NCBI GenBank assembly: GCA_036250195.1
Contig: JAVHZZ010000003.1
Location: forward strand, 42,629,835-42,693,834
DNA from: Mixophyes australis
Taxonomy: Eukaryota > Chordata > Amphibia > Anura > Limnodynastidae
Direction: 5' to 3'
Length of the DNA: 64,000 nt
Within the stretch, counting starts at the first letter, position 1; each line of letters begins with the position of its first letter. Positions 37,201 to 47,027 of the stretch are shown here, one piece after another. The notes under the pieces are model-generated. The model searched no databases and was not told the DNA's origin. It saw only the letters and a list, made by a program, of their open reading frames with translations. Position numbers and translations under genes: made by a program.

Positions 37201-37767
37201 GCATTGTCATCGGCTTCTGTGGAAAGGTGAAGAAATTGAAGGTTAGTAAAGCGGGGAAAAGCCCTCCACACTGCGTTTGGTGATGAGTCATCGTGATTGT
37301 TACTAAGAATTTTCAGGAATGAATCAGTAGGGGATTGCCCACACTATTAGTGGCGGAATGGTTAGTGTAGGTTGCTGACACAGAAGTTTGAACTTGCAAA
37401 TACAAATTTAGGGCTTCCAATAATTTTTTTTCTGTCATTAGGCATTTTTCGGATTTCAGAAACACTGTTACTCCTTGGCGGAACTTTGGGGTTACGAGGA
37501 ACAGAGTTTGATAAACACAGGTCTGTATAATTATTATTTAAGTATAATTATCCCCTATTCATTGTATATTAGCAGTAGACCTATCTTCTGTCTGTCAGAA
37601 AGAGGGACAGCTCTCTGATCTACAGCTTTCCAATATATAGGGCTGTGATTCTCATTAAATTGATTAATATTCCCTAAGTATTATTAATATTATTGTTATT
37701 ATTATTTTAAATTAGTTTGCAGCACTTTGTTGCACTGCTGTCTGCTCCAGACTCAGAACACTACAGG
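37201..37767. other. Intergenic DNA, nothing recognised
   Basis: No coding region or repeat assigned. Confidence 0.4.
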
Positions 37768-38194
37768 CTCTGGACTAGAGATGGTCACTGACCCCCGTGT
37801 TTTGGTTTTGGATTCGGTTTTGGATCTGGATTACCGTCGTGTTTTGGTTTTGGTTTTGGTTTTGCAAAACCTCCATTGCGTGTTTTGGTTTTGGTTTTGG
37901 TTTTGTTTGGTTTTGTTTTGCTATTTTTTGGGAAAATCCATGTTTTTGGGCCTAAATTAACCCAATTTAGTGCTCCAACTGTTTTAGAGACAAGTAATCT
38001 AATTGTTGAGGTAATAAATCATCCAAAAAAACAGTTTAATTCTTCGTTGGTAGGCCTATTCTACACACAAAACAGATTGTCTTCCTCTCCATCTATGCAT
38101 ATTGGCAATGCAGCCATCGTCTTTGAATGTATATTACACCCTACACTTATAGTTAAATATGTAAAGAAATGGAAAAAGCCAGTTTGGTTTCTGT

Positions 38195-38800
38195 CTCTCA
38201 AGGCCCCCCTCCACTTGTATAAAATACCAAAAAATTCAGCCATTATAGACTGTACAATATTAATTGACATGGAGAAAGCCAGTTTGGTTTCTGTCTCTCA
38301 AGGCCCCCCTCCACTTGTATAAAATACCAAAAAATTCAGCCATTATAGACTGTACAATATTAATTGACATGGAGAAAGACAGTTTGGGGTCACTCTGTCT
38401 CTCTAGGCCCCCCTCCACTTGTATAAAATACTAAAAAATTCAGCCATTATAGACTGTACAATATTAATTGACATGGAGAAAGACAGTTTGGGGTCACTCT
38501 GTCTCTCTAGGCCCCCCTCCACTTGTATAAAATACTAAAAAATTCAGCCATTATAGACTGTACAATATTAATTGACATGGAGAAAGACAGTTTGGGGTCA
38601 CTCTGTCTCTCTAGGCCCCCCTCCACTTGTATAAAATACCAAAAAATTCAGCCATTATAGACTGTACAATATTAATTGACATGGAAAAAGCCAGTTTGGT
38701 TTCTGTCTCTCTAGGCCCCCCTCCACTTGTATAAAATACCCAAAAATTCAGCCATTATAGACTGTACAATATTATGAAAAATGGACAAAGCCAGTTTAGG
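38195..38800. repeat. 100/104-bp tandem array inside hAT left arm
   Basis: AGGCCCCCCTCCACTTGTAT recurs at 38201, 38301, 38405, 38509, 38613 and 38713, i.e. periods 100,104,104,104,100. The length difference comes from GTTTCTG against GGGTCACTCTG versions of the unit. It lies downstream of the transposase end. Confidence 0.92.
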
Positions 38801-38970
38801 GTCACTCTGTCTATGACACCCTACCCTTAAGGATAAATTGCCCTAACAGCAGCCTTTCAAGATGGTATGTGATATGGAAATGCCACAAGTCCCTTTCCTC
38901 TTTGGGGGTAGATTGCACCCTACACTTACATAGAAAGTTTTAAAAAGATGTTATCGGCATCATCTTCAGC

Positions 38971-41932
38971 TTAATCCTCACCCTCATCAGTGTGTACGTC
39001 ATCATCACAGACTATCAATTCATCGCCGCTTGAATCCGCCATTAGAGAACAGTCAGTGCTTGGATGTCTTGGATGGTGAAGGCCTTCCTCGTGGAAGATG
39101 TAGTTCATTTTTATAAACATCATTTTCTCCACATTTTTGGGAAGTAACCTTCTACGGCGATCACTGACTAAGTTCCCTGCTGTGCTGAACACTCGTTCAG
39201 AGTACACACTGGAGGGTGGGCAGCTTAGGTATTGCAAAGCAAGTTTGTACATGGGTTTCCAAATGGCCTGACATTTCCATATCAACTACCTCTTGAAAGT
39301 AATCCTCCACCATCCTTTGCATGTTTATACTCATATTGGATGGAGTTATGGGCAAAGTGACACATTTTTTTGAAAAATCCTTCAAACCAGCCCAGATGTT
39401 AAATTGTTCTGGTCTGCCCCCTGTGTCTTCCCTGCTTCTTTTTTGGAAATTTAATTTTTTACGAGCAACAGCTTGAGAAAGTGAAGGAGGACACGTCGTC
39501 AAGCCGAGGCCCAGTTCAGCGGCCAACTTGCTGAGCAATAGCTCCTTGCAAAAGTTCACATCTCGCTCATTTACAAGTAAAGACTCAATGTAGGTTTTAA
39601 ACCTTGGATCAAGCACAGTGGCCAAAACGTACTGATCCGAGTTCAAGATCTTAATAACTCGAGGATCATTGTGAAGCGAATTAAGTACTTGATCGACAAG
39701 GCCAACATACTTTGCTGAATTGCTTGCTTTCAGCTCCTCCTTCATTTTCTCAAGCTGCTTTTCCAATAGTCTAATTAAAGGAATGACTTGGCTCAAACTA
39801 GCAGAGTCTGCACTGACCTCACATGTCACAACTTCAAATGGTTTCAGCACCTTGCACAGCACTGAAAGGATTCCCCACTGTGCAAGAGTGAAATACATCC
39901 CCCCTCCTTTCCCAATGTCATGACTTGTGCAATATGCTTGGATGGCTTTGCGCTGTTCCTCCATCCTCTGAAGCATGTACAGGGTGGAATTCCACCGAGT
40001 TACCACCTCTTGCTTAAGTTGGTGGCAGGGCAAGTTAAACTGCTCTTGGAGCTGCTGTAATCTCCTACATGCTGTGGCTGAATGCCTGAAATGGCCTGAA
40101 ATTTTACGGGCCACCGAAAGCATCTCCTGCACCTCACGGTTATTTCGTAGGAAGCTCTGCACCACCAAGTTGATGGTGTGAGCAAAACAGGGAATATGTT
40201 GGAAATCACCCAGCTGTAATGCTCGCACTATATTGTTGGCGTTATCTGAAATGACATACCCTGGGGAGAGTCCGAGTGGTATAAGCCATGCATCAATCAC
40301 ATCTCTCAGTTTGCGTAACAAATTGTCAGCCGTATGCCTGTTAGTGAAGCCGGTGATACAAAGAGTGGCCTGCCTGTGACAAATGTTACGTAGTGGTGTA
40401 CATGCTGCTGCTGTTCCTGCTGGTGAAGGTGAATGACCAACCCAGTGGGCTGTCACAGTCATATAGTCTTTGGTTTGGCCACTTCCACTTGTCCACATAT
40501 CTGTGGTTAAGTGAACAGTGGGCAGAATGGCATTTTTCAGCGCAATCTCTACATTTTTACACACTTTTTGGTATAGTTGTGGAATAGCTTTACGGGAGAA
40601 ATGGTGTCGCGATGGAATTCTGTAACGCGGACACAAAACCTCAATTAACTGTGAAAAACCAGCTGCGTTTATTGTGGAGATTGGACGCAGATCTAACACT
40701 AACATTGCAGCCATGGCGTCTGTGATTCGCTTGGCGACTGGGTGACTGCTGTCATATTTGCTTCCCCTCGCAAATGATTGTTTCACAGTTAATTGCTGAA
40801 ATGTAGGACTGCTCATTTTATTCACCTGCCTCTGGGATGACGATTCACCCCCAGCAGCAGCAACAGCAGCAGCAGGACTAACGCTTTCTTCAGAGGAATC
40901 AATAATAGTGCCGGAGTCATCCAGCCTTAAGTGGGATGCCGGGCTAACTCCGAGCGCTACTGAGGATATTGATGAGGATGGTGTGGTGGGTGTATTTTGT
41001 AGCCGTCGGTATGTCGGTGAGCGGAGGGTCTTAGCTGATGAGGGAGTGCTTGTATTCTTTTGGGAAGAACTTTCAGCTTTTCCCAACACTTTGCCATGAA
41101 CTCTCGTTAAATGGCGTAACATAGACGAGGTTCCAAGATGGTTAAGGTCCCTCCCTCGACTGACTGTGGCTTCACATACACTACAAATGGCTATACAATT
41201 GTTGTCTGGATTTGGGTAGAAATAATTCCACACATAAGAAGTGGATTTTTTTGTTTTATGCCCAGGCATGACAATGGCCTTTTTCTTGTCACGTGCCAGA
41301 ACTGCTGCCACTGGTGCAGGACTTACACAAACAACCTCATCCTCATCAACATCCTCATTAGCGCCCTCGTCGCCTACACAAATCTCCCCCTCATCCTCTT
41401 CTAATTCCAAAGTGGCATCCTCAATTTGGGTATCACCGGCTACACTCGGGCTATTAAGGCACACATCAGCAGAATGCTCACGATTAGACATCCCACTGTT
41501 GGATGGACTCTCCACAGGGATTGTTGTCATTTGTGAATCAGAGCAAATATTCTCCTGTAATGCCTCACTGTTATCTTGCAGCTCAGCTTTGACGCGTAAC
41601 AGTAGTTGTGCACCAATTGTAGGCTGGGTAACTTTTTGGGATCTGCCACTAATAGCCAAAGGTGAAGGCCTCATTCTCTCTTTGCCACTGCGTGTGTAGA
41701 ATGGCATGCTTGCAATTTTTTTTTTATCGTCACTTAACTTTTGCTCAGTTACACTTCTTTTTCGCTTCAATACAGTAAATTTTTTTTTGGTTTTTGTTTT
41801 TTGCACTAATTTGAAAACACTCTGTTGTTTGACATCGCCTTGGCCAGATGACGTACTGGGAACACTAACATCAGGACTGGTGACAGAACCTGGTTGCTCA
41901 TTTAGATCATATGTGGACTGCTTTGAATCCAT
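38971..41932 (-). pseudogene. hAT transposase with BED finger, one frameshift
   Basis: Cut-and-paste transposase. The main frame runs 41932 to 39197 (911 codons). The N-terminus is Lys/Ser-rich with an acidic stretch near residue 180-200. A BED-type zinc finger lies at about residues 228-282 (W-N-Y-F, C-x2-C, H-x4-H). RNase-H-like motifs follow: TTDMWTS near residue 478 and VISDNANN near 562 supply the two catalytic aspartates; FAHTINLVVQ and TRWNSTLYMLQRMEE (about 643-657) are typical hAT blocks. The C-terminal dimerisation part with YLSCPPSSVYSERVFSTAG, which holds the expected catalytic glutamate, is in another frame (39285 to 38971). The reading frame moves by one base in the 39197-39285 overlap. 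As a single protein the product is therefore broken, unless the shift is a sequencing error or bypassed by splicing. Confidence 0.93.
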
Positions 41933-41944
41933 TCTGAGCGCAAA

Positions 41945-43262
41945 CCACTGGGGAGTGCTAAAAATTATTTAGTAGATACTGCTGACAGATATGACTTTTG
42001 ACAGCCAGAAATATTAATGCACAATTAGGGAGGACACCCCAAAAGCACTGAGGAGTGCTACAAATTATTTAGTAGATACTGCTGACAGATATGACTTTTG
42101 ACAGCCAGAAATATTAATGCACAATTAGGGAGGACACCCCAAAAACACTGAGGAGTGCTAAAAATTATTTAGTAGATACTGCTGACAGATATGACTTTTG
42201 ACAGCCAGAAATATTAATGCACAATTAGGGAGGACACCCCAAAAACACTGAGGAGTGCTAAAAATTATTTAGTAGATACTGCTGACAGATATGACTTTTG
42301 ACAGCCAGAAATATTAATGCACAATTAGGGAGGACACCCCAAAAACACTGAGGAGTGCTAAAAATTATTTAGTAGATACTGCTGACAGATATGACTTTTG
42401 ACAGCCAGAAATATTAATGCACAATTAGGGAGGACACCCCAAAAGCACTGAGGAGTGCTACAAATTATTTAGTAGATACTGCTGACAGATATGACTTTTG
42501 ACAGCCAGAAATATTAATGCACAATTAGGGAGGACACCCCAAAAACACTGAGGAGTGCTAAAAATTATTTAGTAGATACTGCTGACAGATATGACTTTTG
42601 ACAGCCAGAAATATTAATGCACAATTAGGGAGGACACCCCAAAAACACTGAGGAGTGCTAAAAATTATTTAGTAGATACTGCTGACAGATATGACTTTTG
42701 ACAGCCAGAAATATTAATGCACAATTAGGGAGGACACCCCAAAAACACTGAGGAGTGCTAAAAATTATTTAGTAGATACTGCTGACAGATATGACTTTTG
42801 ACAGCCAGAAATATTAATGCACAATTAGGGAGGACACCCCAAAAACACTGAGGAGTGCTAAAAATTATTTAGTAGATACTGCTGACAGATATGACTTTTG
42901 ACAGCCAGAAATATTAATGCACAATTAGGGAGGACACCCCAAAAACACTGAGGAGTGCTAAAAATTATTTAGTAGATACTGCTGACAGATATGACTTTTG
43001 ACAGCCAGAAATATTAATGCACAATTAGGGAGGACACCCCAAAAACACTGAGGAGTGCTAAAAATTATTTAGTAGATACTGCTGACAGATATGACTTTTG
43101 ACAGCCAGAAATATTAATGCACAATTAGGGAGGACACCCCAAAAGCACTGAGGTGTGCTACAAATTATTTAGTAGATACTGCTGACAGATATGACTTTTG
43201 ACAGCCAGAAATATTAATGCACAATTATGGGGGACACCCCAAAAGCGCTGGGGAGTGCCAAA
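41945..43262. repeat. 13-copy exact 100-bp array inside hAT right arm
   Basis: GCTGACAGATATGACTTTTG starts at 41981 and then every 100 bases to 43181 with no indel, 13 copies. Substitutions are few (AAAAGCACTG or AAAAACACTG; GCTACAAATT or GCTAAAAATT) and cluster in the first, sixth and last copies. The array begins about 13 bases before the transposase ATG, so it forms the transposase 5' flank and perhaps its promoter or leader. Confidence 0.97.
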
Positions 43263-43615
43263 TATGAAGAAAAAATAATAAACCTCTATCCTCCTCTCTG
43301 CACTAGCGATTTTGGTTAGAGCAATTGCAAGAACAATATTGTATTCTCTGTCCCTGCTCTAATTAGCCTATGACTACACCCTGCTCTCTCCCTCTGTCAA
43401 ATGGCGATGGATTGCTGTGGAGGCGTGTATTTATAAAGTTGAAGTATCGCGAGAACCGAGTCCCGAGATCCGACAACGTCACAATGACGTTCGGCCTCGA
43501 TTTGGATTCGGAATGGGCGGGAGAGTACCGAGCTGCTCAGCTCGGTACTCGGATACCCAAAGTTCGGGTGGGTTCGGTTCTCGGAGAACCGGACCCGCCC
43601 ATCTCTACTCTGGAC

Positions 43616-44288
43616 CCTCTCTCATCCGGTTTCCATTACAAAATGTTATCCGTCACAAGAAGGGAGTGATACAATGCAGAGTTCAGAACCCACTAAATTC
43701 TGATGCCCAGGGAAAGTGATCTTTTGCCATTGTTTTCAGTTCTGAGGTGAGCAGTCAATCCAAGATCCGACTTGGATTGGTACAAATCAGAATTGTTGGA
43801 TTCAATAGACCTGGAACCACTGCACATCATAGTACATCTGTAGAAAGTGAGGATTTCTGCTACTCGTAATCGTTAGAGGGGGTTTCTACATTCAGATGAC
43901 TACAAAGATTTTTGAGATTATATGTGTCATTTTTCATTTTTGCTAAAAAAAATTGATTCGACTTTTTGGCTTCCATCTGTGTTTTTCAACAAAGCCTTTT
44001 TACAATCCAGACACAATTGTTTATTTCTTTTGCCATTGGAGATGACATGTAATAGTTCTGTGACTAGAACTGTAGCACAAGGGCAACAGAAATAATAGAG
44101 ATAATTCAAAGGCTTTGGTGATAAATCCAGGCAGCTGGAATATGATGCAGGTATCATTCCCCACGCTAAAAAGCACAGTCTGCTAAATATGAATCCTAAA
44201 AATGCCTTATGATTGTTTTTTTATAGATTCCAATTGAAGTCACAAAGTCACTATTAAATTTATATATATTCAGTATATATTTATTAGT
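43616..44288. other. Intergenic DNA, nothing recognised
   Basis: No supported coding region or repeat. Confidence 0.4.
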
Positions 44289-44293
44289 CCTGT

Positions 44294-45011
44294 TGTCACG
44301 AGCTGCGGTGGTACGCCACATCCTGGCGTGAACTAGCAGCCGGACGTGTGCTCTGTTATTATCCTTGTGGCATAGATGTTAGAGGGTGTAGGGACATCCT
44401 CCAACATCAGGTTGAGCTCTCATATGATTTAACTGGTTAACTTATATTTTTATATATGCTTCCTGGTTATGTTATTACCTATGCTAGTTCTAGCTAATAA
44501 TTAATTAGCTGCCTGTCAGCCCTATCCTCCTCTGTCCTGATTGGCTCTTTGTGCTATTTAAGGCAGTGAGCTCTGAGCCTCACTGTTGGTTATAGCGGCC
44601 TGTTTTCAGTTCTGCTGCCTGCTATTTTGTTCCTGTGTTGGTGTTTCTACCTCTGATTGATTACCCGTGTATGACCCTTGCCTGTTCCTGGACTCTGAAC
44701 CTGTGCTTCTGACCCTGATCTATTGCCTGGACTCTTACGCTGCTGTTTTGCCTGTGACCTGTGACCTCTGACCTCGGCTTGTTTACTGGTTTTGCTGTCT
44801 GCTGCCGGCCCTCGACCCTTGCTTGGATTCACTCTGCTGTTTGCTCATACACACTATCGCTGGGTTCTCCCCAGTCAGTGCACAACTCTCATCTGACAAC
44901 GCTCTGTTTGTCTGCGGCCAAGTCTGTCCCCACCACTAGGGGCTCCAGTGAACACCAGACTTTCAGAGCAGACTCCAGGTTATGTCGCACTGGCTGGAGG
45001 GGATCCTAACA
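44294..45011 (+). mobile_element. 718-bp solo LTR with 5-bp target duplication
   Basis: It starts TGTCACGAGCTGCGG and ends GGATCCTAACA, i.e. canonical TG...CA termini. It is flanked by exact CCTGT repeats (44289-44293 and 45012-45016). TATTTAAGGCAGTG at about 44557 looks like the LTR TATA box. No internal retrotransposon sequence adjoins, so this is a solo LTR left by recombination, probably Ty3/Gypsy type. The orientation is inferred from the TATA-like element. Confidence 0.88.
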
Positions 45012-45250
45012 CCTGTCAGGATGCTTATTTTCATAGGATTCATCTGATTAACATTATTGGGAATTGACACCTAACCATGGGTTCTAGGATTCATATTGAT
45101 TACCAGGATTAGTAGTAACAGATCCACATATCCGTAAAGAGCATGCTGCACCCCTCTTGCCATAACTCTATTTTTAGGCCAGTCGTTAAATTAACATTTT
45201 TGAATAAGGCATCACAATAAATCCAGTTTTAGGGTCTCTCCAGGTTTCAA

Positions 45251-45514
45251 GTATACTTACCTACTCTCCCAGAATGTCCGGAAGACCCCCGAATTCCGGG
45301 AAGGTGTCCCGGACACCTGGGAGAGGAGACAATTCTCCCACATGCTGCCCACTTCCTAGTGAGGTGGGCAGGATGTGAGCCTCAATGATGCGATTCCCCT
45401 GCATTTTGTTGCAGGGGGGCGGGGCCAAATGACATGATTGGCCCATTCTGTCCCCTTCCGCCCTCCAGCCTCTGGGATCTCTCTGAGGTAAAAAATAAAA
45501 AGTCGACAAGTATG
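45251..45514. mobile_element. CTACTCTCCCGGAATGTC family repeat, copy 3
   Basis: It starts GTATACTTACCTACTCTCCC and ends GTCGACAAGTATGG (approximate inverted repeats). The interior has CCGAATTCCGGGAAGG and GGGGGGCGGGGCC. Confidence 0.65.
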
Positions 45515-46202
45515 GTCTTAAGACATTTGATAGTCAACACAAAATATAGTCACACTAAATGTAATTAGAACTATGTGTGTTTTTAATGAAGTGCATTGTA
45601 TTCTTTATCCACTTTTATTTATACCTTTATGAAATATTTTAAGGACAATTCTCCTGTAATTAATTAGGGCTTAGTGCTGGTGCTATTTTGACATTGAAAA
45701 ATGTGTTAATACAGTACAGTACACAGTGATGTCAAATACATGACAACACATTTGGCTAATTACTCCCGGCATGGACCAAAAGACGGAGAAATTAGTTTGT
45801 TCCCCACCACATGTGTAAAGTATTTAGGAAAAAATTGCAGTCAGAAAATGAATAGTAAATTACATGTTTTCTTAACTGGTCTAATACATTCCAAAACATT
45901 TGAGGCAAACTGTTGCATATCCTTTTGAACTCTTGTAACAACACAATGGATGTCAGCCAAACAAATTCCAGTGTTACAGCATACTTTAAAACAATGTGAA
46001 CAGGAATTGAAGTTGATTATGCGTGAATATTAGGCTGTTTGCTAACCTGTCTCCTTTAATCCGCATGCCAGCAGGGCTGTAAATCCAGCTTTTACTTATT
46101 CAGCCAATGAAGCGCACCTGTCTCTTACACAAAGCAGAGGAAGCCATTTTGTTGGCTGTACCAATATTCTTTAGAACCTTTAGGAACTGAAGACATAACT
46201 CA
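45515..46202. other. Intergenic DNA, nothing recognised
   Basis: AT-rich, no features supported. Confidence 0.4.
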
Positions 46203-46389
46203 GGCGCGATTTAGATTTATCAACCCGTCCAAAAAGGAAAAGTGAAGCCGTTGCCCATAGCAACCAATCAGATTCCAGTGATCATTTTCTAGAATGTACT
46301 AGATACATGAGAGCTAGAATCTGGTTGGTTACCATGGGCAACTTCTCCACTTTTCCTTTTTAGTACGTTTTAATAAATCTTGCCCCTAG
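46203..46389. mobile_element. CCAAT-box foldback MITE, copy 3
   Basis: The ends GGCGCGATTTAGATTTATCA and AATAAATCTTGCCCCTAG face each other. AAAAGGAAAAGTG and CACTTTTCCTTTTTAG, and GTTGCCCATAGCAACCAATC with GGTTGGTTACCATGGGCAAC, complete the foldback. It is the longest and best preserved of the three copies. Confidence 0.85.
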
Positions 46390-46554
46390 TGTGGCCTCCA
46401 CTAACAGAAAAACCCAACAAAACTTACACAAGTAATAATATAATACATGCATGGTCCAGTAATTCTAAAATAATGATGAATGGTGTCGCTTTGCTAGGAG
46501 GAAAGAAATACAGCACAATATGAATGTATGCCACCTCTTTTTTTATAAACATGA

Positions 46555-46972
46555 AACCACTGTTTTATTAACACATGAGTATTTGAGTTACTGTCGCCAG
46601 CCTGTTAGCTAGACCATTCTTCTCTAACCTCTCTTATGAACAATGTGATTTTGCTCAAAGAACTTCCGCTCACTGGATGTTTTTCTTTTGTGCACCTTTC
46701 TTTGTAAGACTGGGTTACGTGAAAGACCCCAGGAGATCAGCAGTTTCTGAAATATTCAAACCACCCTGTGTGGCACCAACAATCATTCCACAGACAAAGT
46801 CACTAATATCACATTTCTTGCCCATTCTGGTGTTTGCTCTTAACAACATCTGAGTCTCTTGATCATGTCTGCATTCTTTCATGCATTGAGTTGCTGCCAT
46901 ATGATTGGCTAATTAGAGAGTTGCATTAAAGTGTACTGTATGTGTACAGGTTACAGAATAAAGTGGCCAGAC
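46555..46972 (-). mobile_element. Tc1/mariner 5' half, inverted copy
   Basis: On the minus strand it reads from a terminal-repeat-like CTGGCCACTTTATTCTG through a transposase N-terminal region (CTGATCTCCTGGGGTCTTTC) to the segment coding the DNA-binding part (GCGACAGTAACTCAAATA). It is diverged with stops. Its terminal repeat abuts the + strand Tc1 piece at 46965, so the two lie head to head. Confidence 0.7.
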
Positions 46973-47027
46973 TGGTTCACACTGACAGAAAGGCGACATT
47001 AACTGAAATAATCATGTTTTACAATGG
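46965..47027 (+). mobile_element. Tc1/mariner fragment 1 of 4 (+ strand)
   Basis: GGCCAGACTGGTTCACACTG and GACAGAAAGGCGACATTAAC match the internal transposase coding region of vertebrate Tc1-like elements known to me. The fragment breaks at TTTACAATG, where the next insertion begins, and resumes at 48853. Confidence 0.75.

Larger units (their letters stand above)
37776..43607 (-). mobile_element. 5.8-kb hAT DNA transposon, nearly complete
   Basis: It begins TAGAGATGGTCACTGACC and ends GGACCCGCCCATCTCTA, giving short terminal repeats (TAGAGATGG). The 8-bp target duplication CTCTGGAC is exact (37768-37775 and 43608-43615), the hAT signature. The left end is rich in GGTTTTGG. The right end has a hairpin (43570-43582 with 43584-43596, one mismatch) and a 13-bp-arm palindrome at 43523-43550. 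The transposase runs on the minus strand from 41932. Tandem arrays of about 100 bp occur on both sides of it. Exact target duplications point to fairly recent insertion. Confidence 0.95.
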
